Source of the DNA: Nitrospira sp.
GTDB taxonomy: Bacteria > Nitrospirota > Nitrospiria > Nitrospirales > Nitrospiraceae
DNA: 34,198 nucleotides
Direction of reading: 5' to 3'
Assembly: GCA_005116885.1 (NCBI GenBank)
Contig: SWDP01000034.1
Location: forward strand, 13,127 to 47,324
Every line of letters begins with the position of its first letter. The first letter of the stretch is position 1. The position numbers and the translations under genes are program-made. Positions 16,703-28,800 of this stretch are shown piece by piece. Below the pieces are notes generated by a model that was not told the DNA's origin, did no database searches, and saw only the letters and a list, made by a program, of their open reading frames with translations.

Positions 16703-16722
16703 CTTCCGTTGAGGAGACAATC

Positions 16723-17223
16723 GTGCCAGGAGACGAGCGCGCACAGGATCTCATCTTTATGCGAGCGGCCCTGGAAGAAGCAGCCAAGGCGCCGGCTGTC
16801 GGCGAAGTGCCGATTGCCGCCGTGATCGTTCACGACAACCAGATTCTTGTCCAAGCACATAATTATCGAGAACTCTGGCAGGATCCCACAGCCCATGCGG
16901 AGGTCATTGCGATCCGTGCCGCAGCAACGGCATTGGGCACATGGCGCTTGACCGACACGACCCTCTACGTGACCGTCGAGCCCTGTTCGATGTGTATCGG
17001 CGCGATTATCTTAGCGAGGGTGTCCCGAGTCGTCTTTGGGGCATGGGATCAGAAAGCCGGCGCCTGCGGATCGTTGTTCGACCTGCCATCAGAGCCGAAG
17101 CTGAACCACCGGGTCGCCGTGACTGGCGGGATACTCGAACAGGAGAGCCAGGCCCTCATTCAGAAGTTCTTCAAGAACCTCCGAGAGGCATACCCGGCGA
17201 CAAAACCGCTTTCAACTCCATAG
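16723..17223 (+). CDS. tadA: tRNA-specific adenosine deaminase
   Basis: The 166-residue product starts at a GTG with GAGGAG 6 bp upstream (16711-16716). The zinc-dependent deaminase motifs HAE (58-60, with the catalytic Glu60) and PCSMC (87-91) are intact, and the length is normal for TadA. It converts A34 to inosine in tRNA-Arg(ACG) to allow wobble decoding. A palindromic TGGTTT hairpin forms its upstream region, and a second palindromic element lies downstream, where it meets the convergent PPTase gene. Confidence 0.9.
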   Translation: MPGDERAQDLIFMRAALEEAAKAPAVGEVPIAAVIVHDNQILVQAHNYRELWQDPTAHAEVIAIRAAATALGTWRLTDTTLYVTVEPCSMCIGAIILARVSRVVFGAWDQKAGACGSLFDLPSEPKLNHRVAVTGGILEQESQALIQKFFKNLREAYPATKPLSTP

Positions 17224-17319
17224 GAGCAGGCAAGGCGTCGCGCTAGGCAGATTTCGAAAAAATCTATTTCATCACGCAATACCTTCGATAGTCTGCACAG
17301 GTGGGGCACCGAGCCCCCG

Positions 17320-17385
17320 CAGGATGCTCAAAAAGGCCGTCCAGCAAGGCCGCAGCGAGCGAAGACGGACTTTTTCAGCATCCTG
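17320..17385 (-). repeat. Dispersed palindromic element, copy B (66 bp)
   Basis: The ends caggatgctcaaaaaggcc (17320 on) and gactttttcagcatcctg (to 17385) are inverted repeats. Read on the minus strand it matches both ends of copy A, with an internal deletion of about 56 bp. It lies between the convergent tadA and PPTase genes and supplies the PPTase stop codon (TGA within gatgctga). It could act as a bidirectional terminator. Confidence 0.75.
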
Positions 17386-18172
17386 CGGGACCGCACTGCA
17401 CGACCCAGTCAGCCCCCTGAGCCGCCACAGCCGCTTCCCATCCCTCGCCACAAGCAAGCAGACGAACCCTCCAATTACTGTGGAGTGGAGAGCCCTCTGA
17501 GACCAGAACCTCGGCATCGGCTCTCTCCGCTCCTAAGAGAATCTCGCACTGCTGCAACGCCTGAAGTCCGATACCTTGCGCCTTCAGCACCGCTTCTTTC
17601 GCGACCCAGTAGCGGAAAAATCTCGGCGCACGCTGCTCCTCGGTCAACTGCATGATCAGGGCATGTTCGGAGGTGGCAAAGTACCGTTCAGAAAGTTTTA
17701 CGACCTCTATATCCGAGCGAATCCGTTCGAGATCAACTCCAACCTCTTGCCCCTGTGAGACCGCAATGAGCGCTCGGCCATGCGCATGGGACATATTGAA
17801 CCTGATCAGGGACTGACCTTGCGATTTCCTCGGCACGAAAGGTTTCCCTACTTCATCGCGACACAGTTCAACAACACCAGGACCGACTCCGAGATACCGG
17901 CTCAACACAGCCCTGAGCCCTCCATGCGCAAGCACATAACGCCTCCGGTCCTCCTCGTGAATCAGGCGCCTGGCCCTATACTGTTCTTCTGTGTCTAGCC
18001 ACTGCGCGCATCGCCCCAAGCATTGTGATGACCCATCGAGCTCAATTCCCCAGAGATGAACGACGTTCCGTTCAAGACGGGAATGACCCGGCCACTCTGT
18101 ACCCGTCATATGCTCAATTGACTGAAATGAAATCACCACAATACCTTCCAGACCGCAGACATTTGATATCAT
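17375..18172 (-). CDS. Sfp-type 4'-phosphopantetheinyl transferase
   Basis: The 265-residue product has the family landmarks: FNMSHAHGRALIAVS near 124-138, VGVDLERIR near 144-152 (metal-binding Asp and Glu) and RYWVAKEAVLKAQG near 187-200. It would transfer phosphopantetheine from CoA to the carrier-protein Ser residues of the neighbouring NRPS. It is the last gene of the NRPS-exporter-PPTase operon, 10 bp after the exporter. The first 20 or so residues may not be translated; an internal Met22 is a plausible start. The last codons and the stop lie within repeat copy B, so the native C-terminus may have been replaced. Confidence 0.85.
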   Translation of the reverse strand: MISNVCGLEGIVVISFQSIEHMTGTEWPGHSRLERNVVHLWGIELDGSSQCLGRCAQWLDTEEQYRARRLIHEEDRRRYVLAHGGLRAVLSRYLGVGPGVVELCRDEVGKPFVPRKSQGQSLIRFNMSHAHGRALIAVSQGQEVGVDLERIRSDIEVVKLSERYFATSEHALIMQLTEEQRAPRFFRYWVAKEAVLKAQGIGLQALQQCEILLGAERADAEVLVSEGSPLHSNWRVRLLACGEGWEAAVAAQGADWVVQCGPAGC

Positions 18173-18182
18173 GATGTGATCG

Positions 18183-19850
18183 TTACGATCGACGCCCCTC
18201 TACTCCGGTCTTCACATGCTCCACAACCCTGCCGTCTTCTAATTTAATGACCTGATTGCCGAGGTGGAAGTACCGGTCGTCGTGAGTAATGACAATCACC
18301 AATTTCCCCCGCTCACGCAGGTCCGGAAGCAACGTCTTGTAAAATATTTCCTTATACTGCGGATCTTGGTCCGCTGCCCATTCATCGAATACATAGATCG
18401 GGCGATCCTCCAAATACGCCGTGACAAGCGCCAAGCGTTTTCGCTGCCCCTGCGACAGGTCGAGGGTGGAAAACGCACGTTCACGCACCGTGACTTTCTG
18501 ATCCATGTGGAGCAATCGCAAGTATTCGGACGCAAGGCGTTCCGTGTGAGCATCCGACTGGCCCAGAAGTTTATTGAAGAGGTGAAAGTCCGAAAATACC
18601 ACCGAGAAATGTTCACGATACCACTCACGATTGGCATCGGCAATCATCGTACCGGCCAGCGTCACATGCCCCTGCGAGGGCTGATAGAGTCCCGAAAGGA
18701 CTTTCACGAATGTCGTCTTCCCACTCCCATTCCCTCCAATAACGAATACCAGTTCGCCAGGATGCAGATCGAGGCTGATTGGACCAAGAGAAAAGGGCAT
18801 CTCAACCCCCTTCTCCTCGCCATATGAAAAGACGACATCGGTCCACTGCACAATAGGCAGGCTCCCGGCCTCAACGCGTGCCACCTCTATTGTCTGGGTG
18901 TCCGTGGGGCCGATGTCCAGAGAGACGCCTAATCGTTCGATATTCTCCAATGCCACTTGACCTCGCTCAATCGTCGGCATCGAACCGATCACGCTCCAGA
19001 TAGGACCCATCATGTAGAGAACAGCCACGATATATCCGGTAAGCGCCTCAGGGGACACCGCCACAACAGATGGAAACAGAAAGACGATCAATCCGATGAG
19101 CGAGTAAAATGACAGCTGGGTCCAAACTTCCGACAACGCTTGTCTCCGCGTCGCTTCTATATTCGCGTTCCGATACAACTCCGCCGCCCCTCGCACCTCC
19201 TGATTCACAAATTCCTGCCGACGCGCCTGATGCATCAACAGCTCTTTCAACCCATCTGTGAGAGAACGAAAATGTTGAAACAACTCGGACCGCGCCTCCC
19301 GGGATTCTGAAATCACGCTACGGGCGCTGGTGTGCAGCCACCGATACCCCAGGGCGCCGATGACGGTGACTCCAACCACCCCCAGAAATACCCCCCACGA
19401 CAGCCAGGCAAGATACACTCCGCAACCCAGCACCATGGCCACATTCATGATCAATTGAGGGAAACATTGGATGGCCCAGGTCACCCAACTCACGTCGTCC
19501 GTCAGGACGACGAGCGTATTCGCAGCCCCTCGCTGCTCGGATCGACGCAACGGAGCCCGTACGATCTTCGCACAGAGCGACAGCGAGAGATCCAAAATCG
19601 TGTCTTGTGAGAATCGGACCAGCAGGAGCTGAGACCCCAGGTTTGACAGAATCTTCCCGGCAACAAGGGCAACGAACCCCAGCATCACCTGAGAGGAATG
19701 GTCGGAGGGATGATGAAGCACATAATTGATGAGCGCCAAAACCCCGGCGCTCAAAAGACCAGATGAGACACCGACACAGACCATGAGCCAGGCCATCGAT
19801 CGCGAACGCTGTACAATAAAGTAAAGAAATCGTCCAAAGGGCATCGCCAA
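18183..19850 (-). CDS. Cyclic-peptide/lipopeptide ABC exporter (SyrD/PvdE type)
   Basis: The 555-residue half-transporter has an N-terminal membrane domain of about six helices (roughly 1-300) and a C-terminal ATPase. ATPase motifs: Walker A GGNGSGKTT, a Q-loop region FSDFHLFNKLL that lacks Gln, signature LDLSQGQRKR, Walker B VFDEWAADQDP and the switch His in ITHDDRYF. FDEWAADQDP is typical of the SyrD/PvdE exporters of NRPS products. It is encoded between the NRPS and the PPTase (gaps of 34 and 10 bp), so its substrate is probably the lipopeptide made next door. It could also serve the lasso peptide, for which no exporter is seen. Confidence 0.85.
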   Translation of the reverse strand: MAMPFGRFLYFIVQRSRSMAWLMVCVGVSSGLLSAGVLALINYVLHHPSDHSSQVMLGFVALVAGKILSNLGSQLLLVRFSQDTILDLSLSLCAKIVRAPLRRSEQRGAANTLVVLTDDVSWVTWAIQCFPQLIMNVAMVLGCGVYLAWLSWGVFLGVVGVTVIGALGYRWLHTSARSVISESREARSELFQHFRSLTDGLKELLMHQARRQEFVNQEVRGAAELYRNANIEATRRQALSEVWTQLSFYSLIGLIVFLFPSVVAVSPEALTGYIVAVLYMMGPIWSVIGSMPTIERGQVALENIERLGVSLDIGPTDTQTIEVARVEAGSLPIVQWTDVVFSYGEEKGVEMPFSLGPISLDLHPGELVFVIGGNGSGKTTFVKVLSGLYQPSQGHVTLAGTMIADANREWYREHFSVVFSDFHLFNKLLGQSDAHTERLASEYLRLLHMDQKVTVRERAFSTLDLSQGQRKRLALVTAYLEDRPIYVFDEWAADQDPQYKEIFYKTLLPDLRERGKLVIVITHDDRYFHLGNQVIKLEDGRVVEHVKTGVEGRRS

Positions 19851-19884
19851 TCGGCCTCATGTTCACGGAAGAGGGGAATGGGAA

Positions 19885-22800
19885 TTATGCACTCATATCA
19901 CGAGGGAGGCGGTCACCGGCGCTCTCGTTTTGACTTTCACCGCGAAGGAAGGCTTGAAGATGCCTGGACACTTCGCCGACATGGGGTGACGTAAGCAGGA
20001 GCCCTGAGTCTCTGGCCGCCACCTGCACAGTCTGACTCCCCTTGCCACCAAGCTCTTCCCATGCATGTCTGGTATCAGTCACCGTCTCAGCTATGTTCCG
20101 TTTCGACGCCACGATATTCAGAATGCGACCAGAATATTTGCGCATGGCGTAGCGAGCCACCGCCTGACGCGTCGATTGCGTCACACGTTCGACTTGGAAC
20201 TCAACGTAGAGGTCATCCTCGCCAGTTTTACTTCGTAAAAATGACAGCAGCCTCTCGCTTTTGCGCTGGATGAACGGCAACCAATCTTTAACCGACATAC
20301 GGAGAAGCACATGAATGTTTCCTATAGTTCTCCATGCAATAAAGAGAGCGAGCCAAAACTTCATTGACCACTGATACCGATGTGGCCGGTACGAGGACGG
20401 ATGCCAGGTGTCCATCATCACCAAGGTGGCAGTTTCCCCCTGCTCGCGTAACTGTTGAGCCATTTCATACGCAATCAGCCCACCGGTACAGATACCAAGG
20501 ACAGTATAGGGCCCGTGCGGGCGAACGGTGTGGATCTCACCGATATAATGCCTTGCCATCTCCGGCACTGAGGTAAACGGCGTCTCTTTTCCGTCCAATC
20601 CCCTGGCCTGCAATCCATAAAACGGCTGATCCACTCCCAACAGCTTCGCCAACTGAGCGAAGACTAACACGTTGCCGCCCACTCCCGGCACCATGAATAT
20701 CGGCATCGCAGTCCCACTCGGCTGAATTGCGACCAACGATTGCCATGGCGGCACCCACTGCTCGCGCGAAAGGACCAACGCGAGCTCTGCAATGGTCGGC
20801 GCTTGGAACAGCGTTGCGAGCGGAAGGCGCCTTCCATACACCTGTTCGAGAAGAAAGAAGAGTTGGGCCGCCTTGAGAGAATGGCCCCCCAGATCGAAAA
20901 AGTTGTCATGGATCCCGATCTTTGGAACTTCTAGTACCTGTTGCCACAAGAGCGTCAGTTGAACTTCCACCTGATCCCGAGGCCCAACTTGAGGCTGCCC
21001 ATCTACGAGAACGGGGGCCGGAGGAGGCAAGGCTTGCAGGTTGACCTTGTTATTGGCCGTTAAGGGCATCGACTCCAGAAACACAAAGAAGGAAGGGGTC
21101 ATATAGTCAGGAAGTTCAGCCCGCACACAGGCACGCAGTTCTGTCAGGCTTGGCCTCGCCCCCTCCTTACACACCAGATACGCCGCCAGTTGTTTGAAGC
21201 CTTGCTGATCCTCCCGCGTGGTCACCACAACCTGACGGGTTGCGGGATGGCGACTCAGCACCGCTTCAATCTCTCCCAGTTCGACTCTGAACCCCCGGAT
21301 CTTGACCTGATGATCCACTCGACCGAGATGCATGATACGTCCATCAGAACGATAGCGAGCCACATCTCCCGTTCGATACAATCTCGCGCCAGGCTCTGTC
21401 GAGAATGGATGGGGAACGAACCGTTCCTTCGTAAATTCATCACGCCCACGATATCCTCGTGCTACACCATGACCCCCAATATAGAGTTCCCCTGAAACTC
21501 CAACGGGTACCGGCTGCAGGAATTGATCCAGGATATAGATGTCAGTATTGGCGATCGGACGCCCAATAGATATCTCCTGATCTGCTCGTTGGATCTTCTC
21601 GATCGTGGACCAAATCGTGGTTTCAGTCGGACCATACATATTCCACAAGGCGGCGCTACGATCCAGCAGTGCCCCCACAAGATCCTGTGGAAGAGCCTCC
21701 CCTCCACAGAGTATCGTCAGCCTGTCGCTGCCCAGCCATCCAGCCTCAATGAGCATTCGCCAGGTCGCAGGGGTCGCTTGCATGATCGTTGGCTCCACAG
21801 CTTCACAGACCGCCCGTAATTGCCGTCCATCCATCGCCACAGCTCGACTGACGATTTCGACACGGGCCCCCACCAGCAGCGGCACATACAACTCCAGCCC
21901 GGCAATATCGAACGACAGCGTCGTCACAGACACCATCACATCTCGCGCTGAACATCCCGGCTTCTGCCGCATCGAGCACAAGAAATTCACCAGCGCCCGG
22001 TGGGGAATTTCCACCCCCTTGGGCTGCCCGGTCGATCCCGATGTGTAAAGGATGTACGCCAAGTCTTGAGAGGTCGCGGTCGGCGGAAGGTTATGATTCG
22101 CCTCTTGTGCAATCCGCTCCTGCTCCCGATCAAGACACAGCATGCGGCAGGATCGAGAATCAAACCGATCGGAAAGACCTTCGGACGTGAGCACGATCGC
22201 GGCGGCGGCATCCTCCGCCATAAATCGAAGGCGATCTCGAGGATATTCAGGATCGAGAGGAACATACGTCCCACCGGCTTTCTGTACGGCCAGCAACGCG
22301 ATGACCATCTCCATTGACCGTTCGAGACAAATGCCCACCACCACGCCAGGCCGGACGTCCAGCGTCCGGAGATAGCGGGCCAATCGGTTCGCTCGGGCAT
22401 TGAGCTCGCCATATCGTACGGTCGCCTGCCCTATCGACAACGCGAGGGCATCAGGCGTCCTTTCGACTTGGCCTTCAAACAGTTGTGGAAAACATTCGGA
22501 CTGAGGATAGTCGGTGTGCGTTCGATTCCAGTCCTGCAAGATCTGGGTACGCTCAGGCACCGTGAGCATGGAGAGATCGGAAAGTTTGGCGGTGGGATTT
22601 GCCAATGCGTTATGGAGCAGGACTTTGTACTGTCCCAACATACGTTCAGCGGTCTGACGCTCGAAGAGATCGGTATTGAATGTCAAATAGGCTTTGCGGG
22701 CAATTTCTGTTTCGACCGTCAGACTGAGGTCAAACTGCGCGGCTCTTGTATCCACCTCAAACAGCACCCAACTCAAGCCCTGGACGTTGATCTCCCCGAT

Positions 22801-25800
22801 GGGTGCATTCGGTAAATTGAAGAGAACCTGCACCAGCGGGGCAGAACTATGGTCACGAGTTGAATGCATCGTCTCCACCAGCTTATCGAACGGGAAATCC
22901 TGATTGGCATAGGCCCCTAACGCCGTGTCGCGGACCCGCGCCAACATCTCGACGAACGTCGGGTTACCGGAGAGATCGGTGCGCAACACCAATGTGTTGA
23001 CGAACGAACCGATAATCGATTCGACCGCCGATTGAGTCCGGTTGGCAATAGGAGAGCCCACGGCGATATCACTCTGGCCTGAATATCGGCTCAACAGGAT
23101 TTGAAAACAGGCCAGCAGGGTCATGAACACCGTCGCGTTGTGTTCTGCGCTGAACTGCTTCAGTCGTTCGATCAACGAGGCAGGCAACTCCACCATACAA
23201 TGCGAACCGTTAAACGTTTGCATCACAGGGCGTGGATAGTCCGTCGGTAACGAGAGCTTAGACAGTCCTACCAGCTGTTTCTGCCAATAATCCGACTGTG
23301 TGCTGAGCCACTCGTCGGTGAGACAACGCCGTTGCCACACCGCATAGTCGGCATACTGAAGGGATATCGGCTTGGCAGAAGGAACCTCCCCTCGGCAAAA
23401 CGCATTGTAAAAGAACGCAAACTCACTCCCGATCACCCCGAACGACCACTGATCTCCGATGATATGATGCATCGTGAGCATCAGCACATGGTCCTCGGGC
23501 CCGATCTCAATCAATAAGAACCTTACCAAGGGACCCTTTTCAAGATCGAACGGCTGGGTCGCTTCCTGCTCTACAAGCCGAGCCGCCTCCTGCCGTCGAT
23601 GTTCGTCAGGCAACCGTGAAAAGAGATTCACCTCAACCCAATGAGGAGGCCGGAAGGGGCTGATGATTTGGACCGGTCCCTCACTGGTCATCGCAAAGGT
23701 CGTCCGGAATGCCTCATGACGGCTACAGATCGCATCGATCGTACTCCGGAGGGCTGCTTTATTGAGAGGACCCATCTGCCGCGAGGCAAACGGTATATTA
23801 TATGCCGTGCCTTCAGGAGCCAGCCGATACATGAGCCACATGCGTTGCTGAGAATAGGATAGAGGCAGGGGCTGGTCTCGGGGCACCCGAACGATCGGCG
23901 GAAACGCTGAAGCCTTCCACTCCCCACGGCGCACACGTGTCACTTCTTCGGCCAAACCCACGATAGTCGGTCGCTCAAAAAGCACACGTAGCGAGATTTC
24001 AACATCAAAGGCTTCACGCATCCTGGAAACAAGCTGTGTGGCCAAAAGGGAGTGGCCTCCGTGCTCAAAAAAATTGTCATGAATGCCAGCCACTGGTACC
24101 CCAAGAACAGATTTCCACAGCTCGGACAACGCCTCTTCCACCTGACTCCTCGGAGCAATCTTGGCTGCTGCCTGGCCTGCTGTCTCTTCAGGAACAGGAA
24201 GGGCGCTTCGATTGATTTTTCCTGTCGCAGTGAGTGGCATGACGTCCACCCACAGGATGACGGATGGGACCATATAGTGCGGTAATCGGGCAACGGCATA
24301 ACTCCGAACCTGATCGAGTATCACTTTAAGCTCTGGCAGGCCAGTCACATAGCCCACTAACCGTTGCTGCTCCGGCTTATCCTGTCGGAGCAGAACCGCA
24401 GCTTGATACACGCCAGGAAAATTACTCAGCACATATTCGACTTCACCCAATTCGATCCGATACCCACGCAGCTTGACCTGCTGATCCACTCGCCCAAGAA
24501 ACTCAACATTGCCGTCCTCCCGGTGCCGAGCCCGGTCGCCTGTCCGGTACAGCCTGGCACCAGCCACGTGCGGGTGCGTGAGAAACCGTTCCTGGGTCAA
24601 CTGTGGCTGGTTCACATACCCGCGAGCCAAACAGTCCCCCGCCACATACAGCTCCCCCGGTACGCCGATGGGCACCGGCTCCAAGCCTGCATCCAACACA
24701 TACAGCTGCATACAATCGATCGGTTTCCCGATCGGCACTCGCGCTCCTGTTTCCTGGCGTGTCGTGTGATACACGCTACACCAGACCGTGGCTTCCGTCG
24801 GCCCATATTCGTTGTACAGCGTGGCGGAAGGCACGAACTGGTAATGCCGTCTCACGAGTTCAAGAGGAAGGCTCTCTCCGGCGGTAATGACGATACGAAG
24901 TGATTCCAGCTGTGTATTCAACGCCTCACCAAGCACGGCGTGGTATAAAGAAGGTACCCAGACAACATGCGAGATATGGTGCCGTGCAATCAGCGCAGCA
25001 AGTTCGGCCGGGTCGCGATGGGCAGCCTCCGGAGGAATGACCAATTCCCCTCCCCGCAATAAGGTCCAGAAAATTCCCGTCACAGAACCATCAAAAGCCA
25101 GAGAGAAGGTGAGTAGGAACCGAGAGATCGGTTCCGGGTAATACTGAAGCCTGGCACGAAGAGACGTCACGAGATTGCGGTGTGTTACAGCTACACCTTT
25201 GGGTCTCCCGGTCGACCCTGAGGTGTACATGATATACGCCAGTTGATCAGGGGAAACGGGGACCGCGAGATTCTCCTCCCCTCCCTTCATTGTGGATTGA
25301 CAGAGAGTCTCCACGTCGCATATCTGGCCTCCATAGCCATCTAAATGTCTACGGAGGTGCCCCTGTGTCACTACCATTGCAACCTTCGCATCATCCAGCA
25401 TGAGCCGAAGACGGTGATCGGGGAAGGACGGATCCAAGGGAACATAGCCCCCTCCCGCCTTGAGAATACCCAGGAGACCCACAAGACCGTCCACCGAGCG
25501 CTCGACACAGAGCCCTACTGGTACGTCGGCACATACCCCTAACGTCTGCAAGGCCGTGGCGACTCGATTCGCACGTTGATTCAATTCCCGGTAGCTGACA
25601 GACTTGTCCCCACAAGTCACCGCGATGGCCTCCGGAGTCCGCTCCACCTGCGCCTCGATGAGCGCATGGATGCCGGAGGAAAATGGAACCGGATCGTTGG
25701 TGCGGTTCCATTCCGCCAAAATGTGCCGACGCTCTTCCGACGTGAGTAACGAGAGCTCGCCAAGACGGGCCTCAGGTTTCTTGATGAATTCCCCAAGGAG

Positions 25801-28800
25801 AGACTCCAGCTGCCCCAACATGCGACTGACGGTAGATTGATCAAAAATTGTGGCATCGTAGAGCAACGCCAGTTCCAAGCCCTGAACCTTGTTCACGACC
25901 ATCAAGACCAAGTCGAACCCCACCGCGGTCACCTCCCAGGGAAGATGGGTGGCCTCAAGGCCTCTGATTTTGAATGCGGACAAGGGGTCATCTTCACACA
26001 CAATCATCACGTTGAAGAGCGGGGAAAGCGCCCCCTCACGTCGTAATGAGAGCGCCTCGACCACCTCTTCAAACGGCAGATCTTGATGATCAAACGCATC
26101 TGTCACTACACGACGTACCTGTTTCAACAAGTCTTGTCCGGTGAGTTCGTCCGAGAGTTCAGACCGCAACGCCACCGTATTCACAAAGTCCCCGATCACA
26201 TCCTCGATCTCCACACGACGCCGTCCGACCACCACCGATCCAACCACAACATCAGACTCTTGTGTGTAGCGATGGAGCCATGCCACAAAGACGGCATACA
26301 GCACCATGAATGTGGTCACGCCCTGCTGTCGGCAGAAGATATCCAAGGCCTTCGCAAGTCCCGGAGAGAGAGACCGTGACCGCACGCCTCCCTCAAACGT
26401 TCGCATGCGCGGCCTCGGACGGTCGGCCGGTAGCTCAACGAGTGGGCGGACGCCGCTCAACTGCCCGATCCAGTATGCTCGATGGACCTCACGAAGGCCT
26501 TGATTAAGCCTGCTTCGCTGCCAATTTGCATAGTCCGCATATTGAACACTCAGCTTCGATAGTCCAGCCCCTCGAACCTCACCGCCAGCTTCGTAGAGTA
26601 GAGCCAATTCCTTGCAAAAAACACGAAGAGCCCAACCATCGGCTATGAGGTGATGGAATGTCAGCGCCAGGACATACTGATCCTGGTCGAGTGCCGCCAA
26701 CGCGACCCTGAACAACGGCCCCCGTCCAAGATCAAACGGTTGGCCGGCCTGCGTTCGTAGGAGCCGGCGGACCTCTATTTCTTGCTCTGCCTGGTTCAGT
26801 GCCTGGAGATCATGGTGCACCATCGTGAAGACTGCCTCACCGGAGACTTCCGCGAATCCCTCGCCCCTCTCCGATCCGAATCGGGTTCGAAGAATCTCGT
26901 GCCGACTGATGATTTTCCGTATCGACCGCTCCAACGTCTCAGGGTTGAGAGGACCCCGTAGACGCACGCCGATGTAGATATGATTAATCGAGCTGCTGGG
27001 ATTAACCAGCTCCAAGAACCAGAGTCGCTGCTGTGAGAAACTGAGCGGCATCCTGCCTTGTCTTGATACAGGGGAAAGCGGTACGAGAGGAATCTCCAGC
27101 CCGCCGCCTGAGGATCCAAGCCCCTCTATGGCGGTCTCCGTCGTATTCTTACCGGTGCTGAGTTCACTGACACGAGTAGCCAGCGCAGAAAATGTCGGAT
27201 ATTCAAAGACAACACTGAGAGGGAGTTCGACGTGGAACACATCGAGTATTCGTGCCACAACCTGTGCAGCAAGGAGAGAATTGCCCCCGAGCGCGAAGAA
27301 GTTCTCATGTCGTCGTGGCTGAGATCCGCCCAGCACTTCTTGCCAGATATCAGCCAACCTTTTCTCGACCGGAGTTCGTGGAATCTCGCCCAGCGGCCCA
27401 ATGTTCTGCTCCTCCTCGATCATCCCCAACGTACTCATCCCAACCACGGCGAGCTGACCGGACTCAAAATCCGCCCTGCAAGCGTGCCGCTTGATTTTCC
27501 CGCTGGAGGTTCTGGCAATCGTTCCGGACTTGACCAGCACCACCTGGTGAACTTCCAGTTCATACCCGTCAGCCAGCGCGCGACGGATACAGCTCATCAC
27601 CTCCGCCAAGTCTGATTCAGGCAACTTCTTCTCAATCTCATAGACCAGTACCACACGCTCTCCGGTCTCGCTCTCAATCGAGAAGGCCGCCCCACATCCT
27701 CGCCGCAATCCCGGATGCGCTTGCTCGGCCACCCACTCCAAATCATGGGGATAATAGTTCCGCCCGCGAATGATGATCAGATCTTTCAGCCTTCCGGTGA
27801 CGTACAGTTCTCCCTTTCTCATGAAACCCAGGTCGCCCGTCCGCAGATATGGCCCCGTGCCCGTCTCAGCCAGACGAGCTCCAAATATGTGTTGCGTCTC
27901 GTCCGGCCGATTCCAGTAGCCCTTCGTTACGCTGGGATCCGCCAGCCAGATCTCCCCAACAGCCTCGGGGGCACAAGGTTTCATGGTCTGCGGGTCAACA
28001 ATGACCACCTGCGTAGTCCCCACCGGTTGACCACAGCTCACTACCGACCTCGTTCCCTTCTGGCCTTCTCCAGCGTCTCGGACCATCCCCTTTTCCAGAG
28101 AAGATCCATCCAAGAAACAATAGCCAGGCGCGACCTGCTTCGGTTTGAGAGAGATAAGCAGCGTGAACTCTGCCATTCCATAGGCTGGGTAAAAGGCCTC
28201 TGGTCGGAATCTCGATGATTCGAAGGCTTTGGTGAACTGTTGCACGGTCTGCATCGAGATGGGCTCAGCCCCGCAACTGGCCACCTGCCATGAACTGAGA
28301 TTGAGTCCCTGCCGCTCCTCTGGCGTGGTCCCCCGCACGCAGTACCCATAGGCAAAGTTCGGGCCTCCGCTATGGGTGATGCCGTACCGCTCAATCGCCT
28401 TCAACCAACATATCGGGCGCTTGAGGAAGGCGAGAGCAGACATGAGATACGTGGGAATCCCCGCGGAGAGCGGGTGGAGAATGCCTTTCACCAGGCCATA
28501 GTCATGAAAATGTGGCATCCATGAGAGTGTTCTGGACTCGGAATCATAGTGCACAAACTTCGTGAAATATTCACAATGGTGAACCAGATTTCGGTGCGTC
28601 ACCATTACACCTTTTGGGGAAGAGGTCGAACCAGACGTATATTGCAGGTACGCCACGTCCTGAGGCTGGCACACCACGGCGGTCCATTGTTTCGCCCAAT
28701 CCAAAGAGACCTCATCAGTCGCAAACCAGGGAATCAGATGGTCCCCATCCCCGGAGAGCTGAACACGGTTCACATCAATACCGGCCAGCGATCTTGTGAA

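Noticed and set aside
16523-16744. A 73-codon minus-strand frame with NQTNRINQ repeats
   Set aside because: It is simple-sequence read-through of hairpin repeat copy 1.
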